This document shows, one piece after another, positions 24,721 through 31,435 of a DNA stretch of 39,125 nucleotides. The position numbers and the translations under genes were made by a program. The notes beneath the pieces are model-generated. The model saw only the letters and a program-made list of their open reading frames with translations. It was not told the DNA's origin and did no database searches. The stretch comes from an uncultured Verrucomicrobiales bacterium (lineage in GTDB: Bacteria > Verrucomicrobiota > Verrucomicrobiia > Verrucomicrobiales > Akkermansiaceae): assembly GCA_937905985.1 (NCBI GenBank), contig CALCWC010000086.1:1-39125 (forward strand), in the 5' to 3' direction. Position 1 is the first letter of the stretch. Each line of letters starts with the position of its first letter.

Positions 24721-24749
24721 TTGCTTTCATGAGGGTTTGCTGCTACCCT
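24721..24749 (+). promoter_or_regulatory. Promoter of the polysaccharide deacetylase gene
   Basis: TTGCTT (24721-24726), 17-bp spacer, TACCCT (24744-24749), then 8 nt to the ATG at 24758. The -10 box is poor, but spacing and position match the other predicted leaderless promoters. Confidence 0.5.
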
Positions 24750-24757
24750 CTGGGCAG

Positions 24758-26032
24758 ATGTTCAAAATCAGCCAGACGCTGCTGCATGTACTCCTGTTGT
24801 GGGTGGCGCTGCTGCTTGGCGCGCTGCAGGCGCAGCTGGAGCCCATGCGGGTGGATCCGGCCCCGGTGGGGGTGGACCCCGCAGGGCCGCCGCGCCCGGT
24901 GGCCATACCGGCTGTTCGCCCGGTGAAACCCGCCCCCGCCCCCGCCCCCGGCAAGGGCGTGCCCGTGGAGCGTGACCAGACGCGCGTGGCCGTGCTGGGC
25001 TACCACAATTTCAGCAAGACCGCCCCCGTGACCGAGATGCTGATGCGCACGGACGAATTCCGCAAGCAGATGGAGTACATCCGCAAGAGCGACCTCACGG
25101 TCATCAGCATGCAGGAGTTCCTGGAGTGGCGTTTCGGCGCGCGCAAGCTGCCCGCCAAGTGCGTGCTCATCACCATGGACGACGGCTGGCGCAGCGTGTA
25201 CACGGAAGCCTACCCCATCCTGAAGGAATACGGCTACCCCTTCCACCTCTTCCTCTACACCCACTACCTTTCGGGGCGTGGCGACAGCATGTCGCCCGAC
25301 ATGATCAAGGAGATGATGCGCCACGGCGCCAGCATCGGCAGCCACTCGGTCAGCCACCTCTATCCCAAGGATTGGAAATCCCGCGAACCCCAGAACAGCC
25401 CCGCCTACACCGCCCTCATCGACCAGGAGTTCGGGCTTTCCCAGAAGCGCCTCACCAACCTCTTCGGCTCCGTCAACACCTACTGCTATCCCGGCGGATA
25501 CGTGACCCCCGCCATGCTGGAGCGCATCCCCGGCTACGGCTACGTGGCGGCATTCACCGTGCTGCCCGGCAAGGTAACAGATACGGAGGACCCCTTCCAA
25601 ATCCACCGCTACATGGTGTTCGGCACGGATCCCGGCATCTTTGCGAGCGCCATGGATTTCCGCGTGGCGCAGTCGGGCACCTCGGTGTCGCTGGGCGCGG
25701 AGCCCGGCACCCTGCCGCCCACCACGCCGCCTCCGCCGTTTGCGGTGCTGCCGCGGCCTGATTCCACCGTGCCGTGCGATTTCAAGCTGGTGGAGGCCAA
25801 CCTGAGCGGCGTGGCCGGTGTGGATATGAGCAGCCTGCGCATGAGCGTGAGCGGTTTCGGCCGTGTGCCCGCCCGCGTGGACGGCATCTCCAAAACCATC
25901 TCATGGCAGGTGCCTGTGCGCATCTACATGCCGAACATCTCCGTGCACGTAACCTGGAAGACCACCGACGGCGCAAGCCACAAGGCCGAATGGGCCTTCA
26001 AGGTGGACCCGTACGCCACGGATCAACAATAA
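24758..26032 (+). CDS. Secreted polysaccharide deacetylase (NodB homology)
   Basis: 424 residues from ATG 24758; an in-frame TTG at 24737 would lie in the promoter. A signal peptide (ISQTLLHVLLLWVALLLGALQ) is followed by a Pro-rich linker. The NodB domain spans about residues 70-295: TMDDGW with Asp141 and Asp142 (metal and base), HSVSH with His196 and His200 (metal), and a YPGGY segment near residue 246. These metalloenzymes remove N- or O-acetyl groups from peptidoglycan or other glycans. A C-terminal ~110-residue region (CDFKLVEANLSGVAGVDMSS onward) looks like an Ig-type domain. Activity on cell-wall glycan fits the location, but the substrate cannot be read from sequence. Confidence 0.9.
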   Translation: MFKISQTLLHVLLLWVALLLGALQAQLEPMRVDPAPVGVDPAGPPRPVAIPAVRPVKPAPAPAPGKGVPVERDQTRVAVLGYHNFSKTAPVTEMLMRTDEFRKQMEYIRKSDLTVISMQEFLEWRFGARKLPAKCVLITMDDGWRSVYTEAYPILKEYGYPFHLFLYTHYLSGRGDSMSPDMIKEMMRHGASIGSHSVSHLYPKDWKSREPQNSPAYTALIDQEFGLSQKRLTNLFGSVNTYCYPGGYVTPAMLERIPGYGYVAAFTVLPGKVTDTEDPFQIHRYMVFGTDPGIFASAMDFRVAQSGTSVSLGAEPGTLPPTTPPPPFAVLPRPDSTVPCDFKLVEANLSGVAGVDMSSLRMSVSGFGRVPARVDGISKTISWQVPVRIYMPNISVHVTWKTTDGASHKAEWAFKVDPYATDQQ

Positions 26033-26041
26033 TACACCAAT

Positions 26042-26803
26042 ATGGACGACACTGAACCCAAACAGCCCGCAGAGGCTGAGAAGAAGCCCGCCAAGCCCCG
26101 CAAGACAACCGTGCGCAAGGCCGCGGCCAAGACTGACGGAGATGCCGGCGCCGCCGCCTCCAAGCCCAAGGCCGCCAAGGCGAAAACCACCAAGAAGGCC
26201 GCCCAGCCTGAGGCAACCACACCCGCTCCCGCCCCCGCTCCGGAGAAGCCCGCCAAGAAAAAGGCAGCTCCCAAGGCCAAGCCCGCGGAAGCCGCCCCCG
26301 CTCCCGCCCCCGCCCCGTTGGAGACCCCCAAGCCCGCGCCTCAACCCGCTCCCAAGCATGCGGAGGACGATATCCCCAACCCGGACGCCCACGCCGTTAT
26401 TGTGGCCCCGGGTTTCGCCACGCCGGAAACCGTGGGCGGAAACGAGGGCGGCGGCCGCCGCAAGCGCCGCCGCAACCGCAACCGCAACAAGGACAACCAG
26501 CAGCAGCCCCAGCCCCAGCAGTCCCCCCGCGTGGACCCCGACGAGCTGGTGCGCCGCGCCTGGAAAATCTACCTGGGTGAGGTGACCGAGGAGGGCTTGG
26601 CGCTCATGGACGACCGCACGGCGCAGGAGGCATCCCGCCGCGCTTTCCGCGTGGCCGAGCACTTCCTGGTGGAAGCCGCACGCCACCGCCGCCCCGTGCA
26701 GCCGCAACAGCCCCAGCCCCAGCAGCAGCAGCGCCCCGCGCCTGCTGAAGCCGAGGCTGAGACGGAGAAGCCCGCGGACGCCGAGTCCCCCGCGGAGGAA
26801 TAA
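26042..26803 (+). CDS. Basic, disordered Lys/Ala/Pro-rich protein
   Basis: 253 residues, family not recognised. Residues 1-115 are a histone-H1-like run of Lys, Ala and Pro (KKPAKPRKTTVRKAAAK; repeated PAPAPAP). A Gly/Arg patch, GGGRRKRRRNRNRN, lies near residues 138-151. A single likely folded helical segment follows (PDELVRRAWKIYLGEVTEEG and EASRRAFRVAEHFL, ~165-215), and the tail is Gln/Pro then acidic. Basic tail plus arginine patch suggests nucleic-acid binding. It begins 9 nt after the deacetylase stop, so both are one transcript, and a terminator-like hairpin follows. No signal peptide, so it is cytosolic. Confidence 0.75.
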   Translation: MDDTEPKQPAEAEKKPAKPRKTTVRKAAAKTDGDAGAAASKPKAAKAKTTKKAAQPEATTPAPAPAPEKPAKKKAAPKAKPAEAAPAPAPAPLETPKPAPQPAPKHAEDDIPNPDAHAVIVAPGFATPETVGGNEGGGRRKRRRNRNRNKDNQQQPQPQQSPRVDPDELVRRAWKIYLGEVTEEGLALMDDRTAQEASRRAFRVAEHFLVEAARHRRPVQPQQPQPQQQQRPAPAEAEAETEKPADAESPAEE

Positions 26804-26822
26804 CCCCCGGCACAACCCCTTC

Positions 26823-26858
26823 CACCCCCGCCCCGTGCATCCCGCGCGGGCGGGGGTG
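26823..26858 (+). terminator. Terminator-like hairpin after the basic protein gene
   Basis: CACCCCCGCCC (26823-26833) pairs perfectly with GGGCGGGGGTG (26848-26858); TTTCGT follows. The stem is strong and the T-run short. Confidence 0.65.
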
Positions 26859-26895
26859 TTTCGTACGATTGCCGCGGGATGGTGTTGTTTTGCTA

Positions 26896-26924
26896 TTGAA
26901 CCGCGCGTTTGTCTGTGTTAGGAT
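26896..26924 (+). promoter_or_regulatory. rph promoter
   Basis: TTGAAC (26896-26901), 17-bp spacer, TAGGAT (26919-26924), then 8 nt to ATG 26933: again a leaderless arrangement. The promoter fixes the rph start by excluding the upstream in-frame start at 26909. Confidence 0.7.
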
Positions 26925-26932
26925 TGCAAGCC

Positions 26933-27721
26933 ATGGAACGTAATGACCACCGCGGGCTGGACGCCATGCGCCCGCTTGAATTTATCCTGAACGTGGCACC
27001 TCATGCCACGGCCTCCGTACTCTCCTGTTTTGGCAACACGCGCGTTATCTGCGCTGTCACCATTGAAGACGACGTGCCGCGCTGGATGAAGAACCAGCGC
27101 GTGCCCGGCGGCTGGCTCACCGCAGAGTACTCCATGCTGCCGTATTCCACCCTGGACCGCAAGAAGCGAGACATAGCCAGCGGCAAGCAGGACGGCCGCT
27201 CCGTGGAAATCCAGCGTCTGATTGGCCGCTCGCTGCGCGCCGTGATGGATTTGGAGGCCCTGGGCGAGCGCACCGTGTGGATTGACTGCGATGTGCTGCA
27301 GGCGGACGGCGGCACGCGCACCGCCAGCATCACCGGCGCCGCCGTGGCCCTGGCCATCGCCCTCAACAAGCTGGTGGCCGCCGGCGCGCTGGAGAAGAGC
27401 CCCATGAAGCAGCTCGTCTCCGCCGTGTCCGTGGGCAAGCTTCAGGGCACGCCACTGCTGGACCTCTGCTACGTGGAGGACAAGGATGCGGAGGTGGACA
27501 TGAACGTGGTGCTCACCGAGCGCGGCGAGTACGTGGAGGTGCAGGGCTCCGGCGAGGAGGCCGTGTTCACCGCGGACGAGATGGCGCAAATGCTGGCTCT
27601 GGCAGGCAAGGGCGCCGCACAAATCAACGCCGCCCAAAGGGAGGCCATTGCCCGCGCCGACGCCGTGGGTGAGGATGATTTCAACTCCCTTCGAGATTTT
27701 TTCTCAAAAAACAACAAATAA
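26933..27721 (+). CDS. rph: Ribonuclease PH
   Basis: 262 residues. RNase PH trims the 3' ends of tRNA precursors by phosphorolysis, in the cytosol as a hexamer. It starts MERNDHRGLDAMRPLEF, where RxDxRxxxxxRP is the family's opening motif. GNTRVICAVTIEDDVPRW, the RSLRAVMDLEALGERTVWID stretch and DCDVLQADGGTRTASITGA are all typical and intact. The ending (FFSKNNK) is a little longer than in E. coli. The ATG at 26933 is chosen because the upstream alternative overlaps the promoter. A hairpin terminator follows. Confidence 0.97.
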   Translation: MERNDHRGLDAMRPLEFILNVAPHATASVLSCFGNTRVICAVTIEDDVPRWMKNQRVPGGWLTAEYSMLPYSTLDRKKRDIASGKQDGRSVEIQRLIGRSLRAVMDLEALGERTVWIDCDVLQADGGTRTASITGAAVALAIALNKLVAAGALEKSPMKQLVSAVSVGKLQGTPLLDLCYVEDKDAEVDMNVVLTERGEYVEVQGSGEEAVFTADEMAQMLALAGKGAAQINAAQREAIARADAVGEDDFNSLRDFFSKNNK

Positions 27722-27739
27722 GCTGTTGAATTTAAAAAA

Positions 27740-27780
27740 GGACACTCGTTCCCAAGACCGTGGGGGCGAGTGTCCCCGTT
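27740..27780 (+). terminator. Rho-independent-like terminator of rph
   Basis: GGACACTCG (27740-27748) pairs perfectly with CGAGTGTCC (27767-27775); CCGTTTTAA follows. It sits 18 nt after the rph stop. Confidence 0.75.
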
Positions 27781-27812
27781 TTAACAAAAAGTACTAACAT
27801 AAACTAAGCAAT

Positions 27813-28643
27813 ATGAAGACAGCATTACTTATCTCTGTTCTGGCCGCTCTTCCCATGCTCGCCCAGCAGCCGCAGGGTGCTCCCCAGGCTCCGAAGGCGC
27901 CCGCTCCCATGCAGGCTCCCCAGGCCGTCCAGCAGCACCGCCACGGTCATCACATGGGCCAGCCCGGGCAGCGCCCCCAGTGGCAGGGTCAGCGTCCCGG
28001 CCAGCGCCCCCAGTGGCGTCAGCAGGCTCCTCAGCAGCGCCCGCAGGTAGCCCCCAAGGCTCCTCAGATGCCCGCTTGGGGCAAGCAGGCTCCCAAGGCT
28101 CCGCAGCAGTGGGGTAAGAAGGCTCCGCAGCGCCCGGCTTGGGGCAAGCAGGCTCCCAAGGCTCCGCAGCAGTGGGGCAAGAAGGTGCAGCGTCCCGCTT
28201 GGGGCAAGCAGGCTCCCCGCCGTCATCACATGACTTGGGGCAAGCAGGCTCCCGTGTGGGGTAAGAAGGCTCCCTGCCGTCAGGCTTGGGGCAAGAAGGT
28301 CCAGCGCCCGGTGTGGGGCAAGCAGGCTCCCCGCCGTCACCACATGACCTGGGGCAAGAAGGCTCCCGCTTGGGGCAAGCAGGCTCCCCGCCGTCAGGCC
28401 TGGGGTAAGTGCGCCAAGTGCTGCAAGTGCCAGAAGTGCGCCAAGTGCCAGAAGTGCGGCAAGTGCTGCAAGAAGCAGGCTCCCCGCCGTCACCACATGG
28501 CTTGGGGCAAGAAGGTGCAGCGTCCGGTGTGGGGCAAGAAGGCTCCCATGTGGGGCAAGCAGGCTCCGAAGGCTCCCGCTTGGGGCAAGAAGATCCAGCG
28601 CCCGGCTTGGGGCAAGTGCCCCCGCTGCCGCAAGGCCGCCTAA
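27813..28643 (+). CDS. Secreted WGK-repeat, Cys-cluster protein with no acidic residues
   Basis: 276 residues, family not recognised. Signal peptide MKTALLISVLAALPMLAQ, then a Gln/Pro/Arg/His-rich region (~19-85). From residue ~87 the tripeptide WGK occurs 17 times, in units such as WGKQAPKAPQQ, WGKKVQRPA and WGKQAPRRHHMT. A stretch near residues 199-218 has nine Cys in about 20 residues, mostly as KC pairs two or three residues apart; CPRC follows at the end, and RRHHM occurs three times. No Asp or Glu is visible anywhere, so the mature protein is extremely basic. Periplasmic or exported; metal binding by Cys/His and binding to polyanions are plausible but unproven. Own terminator downstream. 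Confidence 0.85.
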   Translation: MKTALLISVLAALPMLAQQPQGAPQAPKAPAPMQAPQAVQQHRHGHHMGQPGQRPQWQGQRPGQRPQWRQQAPQQRPQVAPKAPQMPAWGKQAPKAPQQWGKKAPQRPAWGKQAPKAPQQWGKKVQRPAWGKQAPRRHHMTWGKQAPVWGKKAPCRQAWGKKVQRPVWGKQAPRRHHMTWGKKAPAWGKQAPRRQAWGKCAKCCKCQKCAKCQKCGKCCKKQAPRRHHMAWGKKVQRPVWGKKAPMWGKQAPKAPAWGKKIQRPAWGKCPRCRKAA

Positions 28644-28677
28644 GCTGACCGATTCTAGCAAATAGTCACGTATGTCA

Positions 28678-28707
28678 CCGGAGGTTCGAAAGAACCTCCG
28701 GTTTTTT
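28678..28707 (+). terminator. Strong rho-independent terminator of the WGK gene
   Basis: CCGGAGGTTC (28678-28687), loop GAAA, GAACCTCCGG (28692-28701), then six T (28702-28707). Perfect 10-bp stem, 34 nt after the stop. Confidence 0.95.
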
Positions 28708-28802
28708 GCACACATCGCCGGATTTTATGGTTCAGCATAGGCATGGGGTGCAATGATGGGTGGAAACAAGCGTGATTGGTATGCGGGCCACCCCCGAATC
28801 CA

Positions 28803-28947
28803 CCCCGCACGTTACCACAAATGACAACCCAAGGGCAACACATTGGCATTGCGCGCCTTACAAACGCAATACGGTTTTTTTGAAAAAAATGCATTTTTTG
28901 TTGTGCATTTTGCCTTTTGGGTGCTTAATAGGGTATAGACAAGCGCA
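28803..28947 (+). repeat. Dispersed repeat A, copy 4
   Basis: CGTTACCACAAATGACAACC (28810 on), GGCAACACATTGGCATTGCGC, T7-GAAAAAAA (28875-28889), TTGTTGTGCATTTTGCCTTT, GGGTGCTTAATAGGGTATAG and an ATG at 28947. It contains TTGCCT-N18-TATAGA as well as TTGTGC-N17-CTTAAT. A 45-codon frame from 28947 to 29084 overlaps the start of the next gene and could be a leader ORF, but nothing shows it is translated. The rest of the gene-free stretch 28644-29062 (28708-28802) shows nothing recognisable. Confidence 0.8.
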
Positions 28948-29062
28948 TGACCTGCATCGCCACAGCTCCTGCTGTTTCATCCCGCCGCGCCGCCGCTGCA
29001 AGCAGCTTTGGTGTGGCAAGATACCCGAAATTTCCTTCCTTTCTAACGCATAACTCATCACC

Positions 29063-29881
29063 ATGCTTAAAATGCAAACAATAATCCTAGTCTTGTTTAC
29101 GTTCATTGCAGGCTTTGCCTCTGCAATGGAAGAGCCCAAGGAAAATATCTATCCCGTGGTGTCTCATTCTCTGGGAGGTATAGGGCCTGCTGCTTGGATT
29201 GGGACTCAAGACGGGACGTTCTGGGTAACTTATCAGTTTGATGATGGCGTTGATGAAATGTTGCATGATTCATTGTCTTGGGAAATCAAGCAGGCACCTG
29301 ATGCTCTGCATTGTATGGGGGTAGCTGAATTGCCGCCTACCGTCTACTTTGTCGGAGTTTTTGAAACAAAACAGGATCCTCTCTACAAGCGCCCCATCCT
29401 CAGGGTAAGAAAGTGGTTCGTTATCCCGCCTTTCTATAAATTGAACTCGGTTGTCGAGGGGAGTATGGACCCTAAGCAAACCCAATTAAAGAGTGATTTG
29501 GATTCGACAGACTTTCAAATTCCCGTTCCTCTCAAGGAAAAAACAAAGGGTGTCGATATTTCGAAGTTTGTCAGATTTCATCATGGCGTCAAGCATGATT
29601 CGCGTCTATGGGCGTACCCTGTATTGGATATCAACATGAAGGATAGGACAATCAGCACACTGACAGGAAGTTATCCCAATGCTGTTTTATGCAGCAAATT
29701 CGAGTTGATGAACGAGAAAAGCGTGATTCCCAAGGTGGAGAAGCCATCTGGGCAAATAAAGAACAGTGGAATTAAAACATGGTTTCTGGGATACTATGAT
29801 AATAAAAAGAAATTGTTTTATGTGTATGATTTCATTAATAGCGACGCTCTCCTCCCTCCCGCCTCAAACTCAAGTCGGTGA
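29063..29881 (+). CDS. Unknown secreted protein
   Basis: 272 residues, family not recognised. MLKMQTIILVLFTFIAGFASA is a clear signal peptide, with cleavage near residue 21. The mature part is mixed alpha/beta with Trp- and Tyr-rich segments (AAWIGTQDGTFWVTYQFDD, PILRVRKWFVIPPFYKL, KTWFLGYYDNKKKLFYVYDF). Composition is AT-rich compared with rph. The last ~11 residues (ALLPPASNSSR) differ in character from the rest and lie next to the shared block B, so the true end may have been altered by recombination. It is followed by the ankyrin lipoprotein gene on the same strand. Periplasmic; role unknown. Confidence 0.7.
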   Translation: MLKMQTIILVLFTFIAGFASAMEEPKENIYPVVSHSLGGIGPAAWIGTQDGTFWVTYQFDDGVDEMLHDSLSWEIKQAPDALHCMGVAELPPTVYFVGVFETKQDPLYKRPILRVRKWFVIPPFYKLNSVVEGSMDPKQTQLKSDLDSTDFQIPVPLKEKTKGVDISKFVRFHHGVKHDSRLWAYPVLDINMKDRTISTLTGSYPNAVLCSKFELMNEKSVIPKVEKPSGQIKNSGIKTWFLGYYDNKKKLFYVYDFINSDALLPPASNSSR

Positions 29882-29914
29882 TGAGTGAAATCGGCGGCAA
29901 GGTCAAGCACCCCT

Positions 29915-29954
29915 CCTTCAACCTCAACTTCATCCCTTGTGGGATGGCAATGTT
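29915..29954 (+). repeat. Leader block B shared by accessory genes
   Basis: This 40-base block matches 9391-9430 at 34 of 40 positions, and its CTTCAACTTCATCCC part recurs near 13771-13785. In all three places it lies just upstream of the start of an accessory gene (9458, 13815, 29960). Here it lies inside a 29-codon frame (29881-29970) whose ATG overlaps the preceding TGA; the reading frame is not conserved in the other copies. Confidence 0.6.
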
Positions 29955-29959
29955 TTCTC

Positions 29960-30634
29960 ATGATGATTAAAAAACTATTTAATATAAAAGCGTTAGTCCC
30001 AATGCTGGTCGCATTCTCCGTGTTCTCCAGCTTTTGTTCGTGTTCGTCCTGGACATGTGGACGTCGTGTAGCCAATGCGGACGACGACTTGTTCCTTTGC
30101 GTTAAAAAGGGGGACACGGCGCGCGTGCGCGAACTCCTGGCGCAGGGACAATCCCCGTATGACAGGTGCGACGGATCTTTGTATCATGCCCTTGGAAAGA
30201 CCACGGACAAGCACATGAGCGACTATGTCTTGTCCCTACCTCTGGATATTGAATACGAAACCGCGTACGGGACGACTGCCATATTTGTTGTGTCCGGTGA
30301 CGTGCTGGAGCAATTGTTGAAAAAGGGAGCCAATCCCAACCATCTGGATGATAACGGCAGGACTGCGTTCGATAGTCACGTTGCCGCTGCTGTCATGGCC
30401 GCCAATGAAGAAGAATTGCAAAAGCAATTCAACGACTTGGATTTGCTGATACGTTATGGATATGATATCAATAGCGCCCGCAACCAAGAAAGCGTGGAGG
30501 ATACCCTGTTTAATGACGGAGACGTAAGGAAAAAGCTTTTATGCGGCGTTGACATGTCCAGGTTTTACTCAAACAAGGCCAAGCTAATCCATTTCTTGCG
30601 TGGTAGGGGTGTGCGAGGCATTCATTGGCAGTAA
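29960..30634 (+). CDS. Ankyrin-repeat lipoprotein
   Basis: 224 residues from ATG 29960; a GTG at 29885 is in frame but would put block B and a non-signal sequence ahead of the signal peptide. The signal peptide (IKALVPMLVAFSVFSSFC) has a possible lipobox Cys at residue ~25 or 27. Ankyrin-type repeats follow: DDLFLCVKKGDTARVRELLA then GQSP, GTTAIFVVSGDVLEQLLKKG then ANPNHLDDNGRTAF, and DLDLLIRYGYDINSA. Ankyrin proteins bind other proteins; in bacterial periplasms they sometimes act as antitoxin-like or stress partners. The C-terminus ends directly at the convergent pur terminator (TAA overlaps its A-tract). Confidence 0.8.
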   Translation: MMIKKLFNIKALVPMLVAFSVFSSFCSCSSWTCGRRVANADDDLFLCVKKGDTARVRELLAQGQSPYDRCDGSLYHALGKTTDKHMSDYVLSLPLDIEYETAYGTTAIFVVSGDVLEQLLKKGANPNHLDDNGRTAFDSHVAAAVMAANEEELQKQFNDLDLLIRYGYDINSARNQESVEDTLFNDGDVRKKLLCGVDMSRFYSNKAKLIHFLRGRGVRGIHWQ

Positions 30635-30665
30635 AAACCCCACCCGGCCGGTGGCGGGGTGGGGT
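30633..30665 (-). terminator. Terminator of the purine operon
   Basis: Minus strand: ACCCCACCC (30665-30657) pairs with GGGTGGGGT (30645-30637), followed by TTTTT (30637-30633). It lies 26 nt after the purQ stop and meets the end of the convergent ankyrin gene. Confidence 0.85.
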
Positions 30666-30690
30666 GCGGTAACAGGGAGGGTATAACGGC

Positions 30691-31398
30691 TTACTTCAGG
30701 GCATCGAAGGCGCCCTTGAAGAAGTAGTAGCCCCATCCCCAGTCCGGGTCGCCGGACCAGTCGGGGTCGTAGTGGTGCTGGGGCTTGAGGAAGCGCTCCG
30801 GGTGAGGCATGAGCCCCATGGCGCGGCCGGAGGGGTCCTGGAGGCCGGCGATGCGGAGCTCGGAGCCGTTGTGGTTGTCGGCGTACTGCAGGGCCACGCA
30901 GCCGTTGTCCAGGTATTTCTGGGCGTCTCCCGGCTCGGTGACGAGACGGCCTTCCGCGTGGGCGGAGGGCAGCTCGAATTCATCCGGCAGGTAGGTGGTG
31001 TACGGGCTGTTGTGGGCCACGCGCACCAGCTTGTCCCACATGCACTCAAAGCGCTCGCTCTTGTTCCAAATGAGGGAGGCCTTGGGGAGGATGCCGAGCT
31101 TGGTGAGGATCTGGAAGCCATTGCAGATGCCGAAGAGGAAGCCGCCGTTGTCGAAGTGCTTGCGGATGGCGTCGCCGAGGAAGCGTTCTGTCTCCAGCTG
31201 GGCCAGGCGTCCGCTCATGACGTAGTCGCCGTAGGAGAAGCCGCCTGAGAAGACGACGAGCTGAGCCTTGGAGACGTGCTCCGGGGTGGCGGTGGCAATG
31301 GGCTGCACCTGGGTGGAGAATCCGGCGGCGTTGAGGGCGCGCGCGGTTTCCACATCGCAGTTGGTGCCGGGGTATTTGAGAAGGAGTGCGTGAGGCAT
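30691..31398 (-). CDS. purQ: Phosphoribosylformylglycinamidine synthase, glutaminase subunit
   Basis: 235 residues. PurQ supplies ammonia from glutamine to PurL in step 4 of purine synthesis. The class-I glutamine amidotransferase features are intact: NCDVETARALNAAGF, LVVFSGGFSYGDY, catalytic Cys92 in FGICNGFQ and the His-Glu pair in LMPHPERF. It lies 37 nt after purL with an AT-rich ATCGTAAA spacer and is the last gene of the operon before the terminator. Separate PurQ is the arrangement used with small-type PurL. Confidence 0.96.
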   Translation of the reverse strand: MPHALLLKYPGTNCDVETARALNAAGFSTQVQPIATATPEHVSKAQLVVFSGGFSYGDYVMSGRLAQLETERFLGDAIRKHFDNGGFLFGICNGFQILTKLGILPKASLIWNKSERFECMWDKLVRVAHNSPYTTYLPDEFELPSAHAEGRLVTEPGDAQKYLDNGCVALQYADNHNGSELRIAGLQDPSGRAMGLMPHPERFLKPQHHYDPDWSGDPDWGWGYYFFKGAFDALK

Positions 31399-31435
31399 AA
31401 CAGGATTTACTATTTACGATGTACTAGGTACTATT

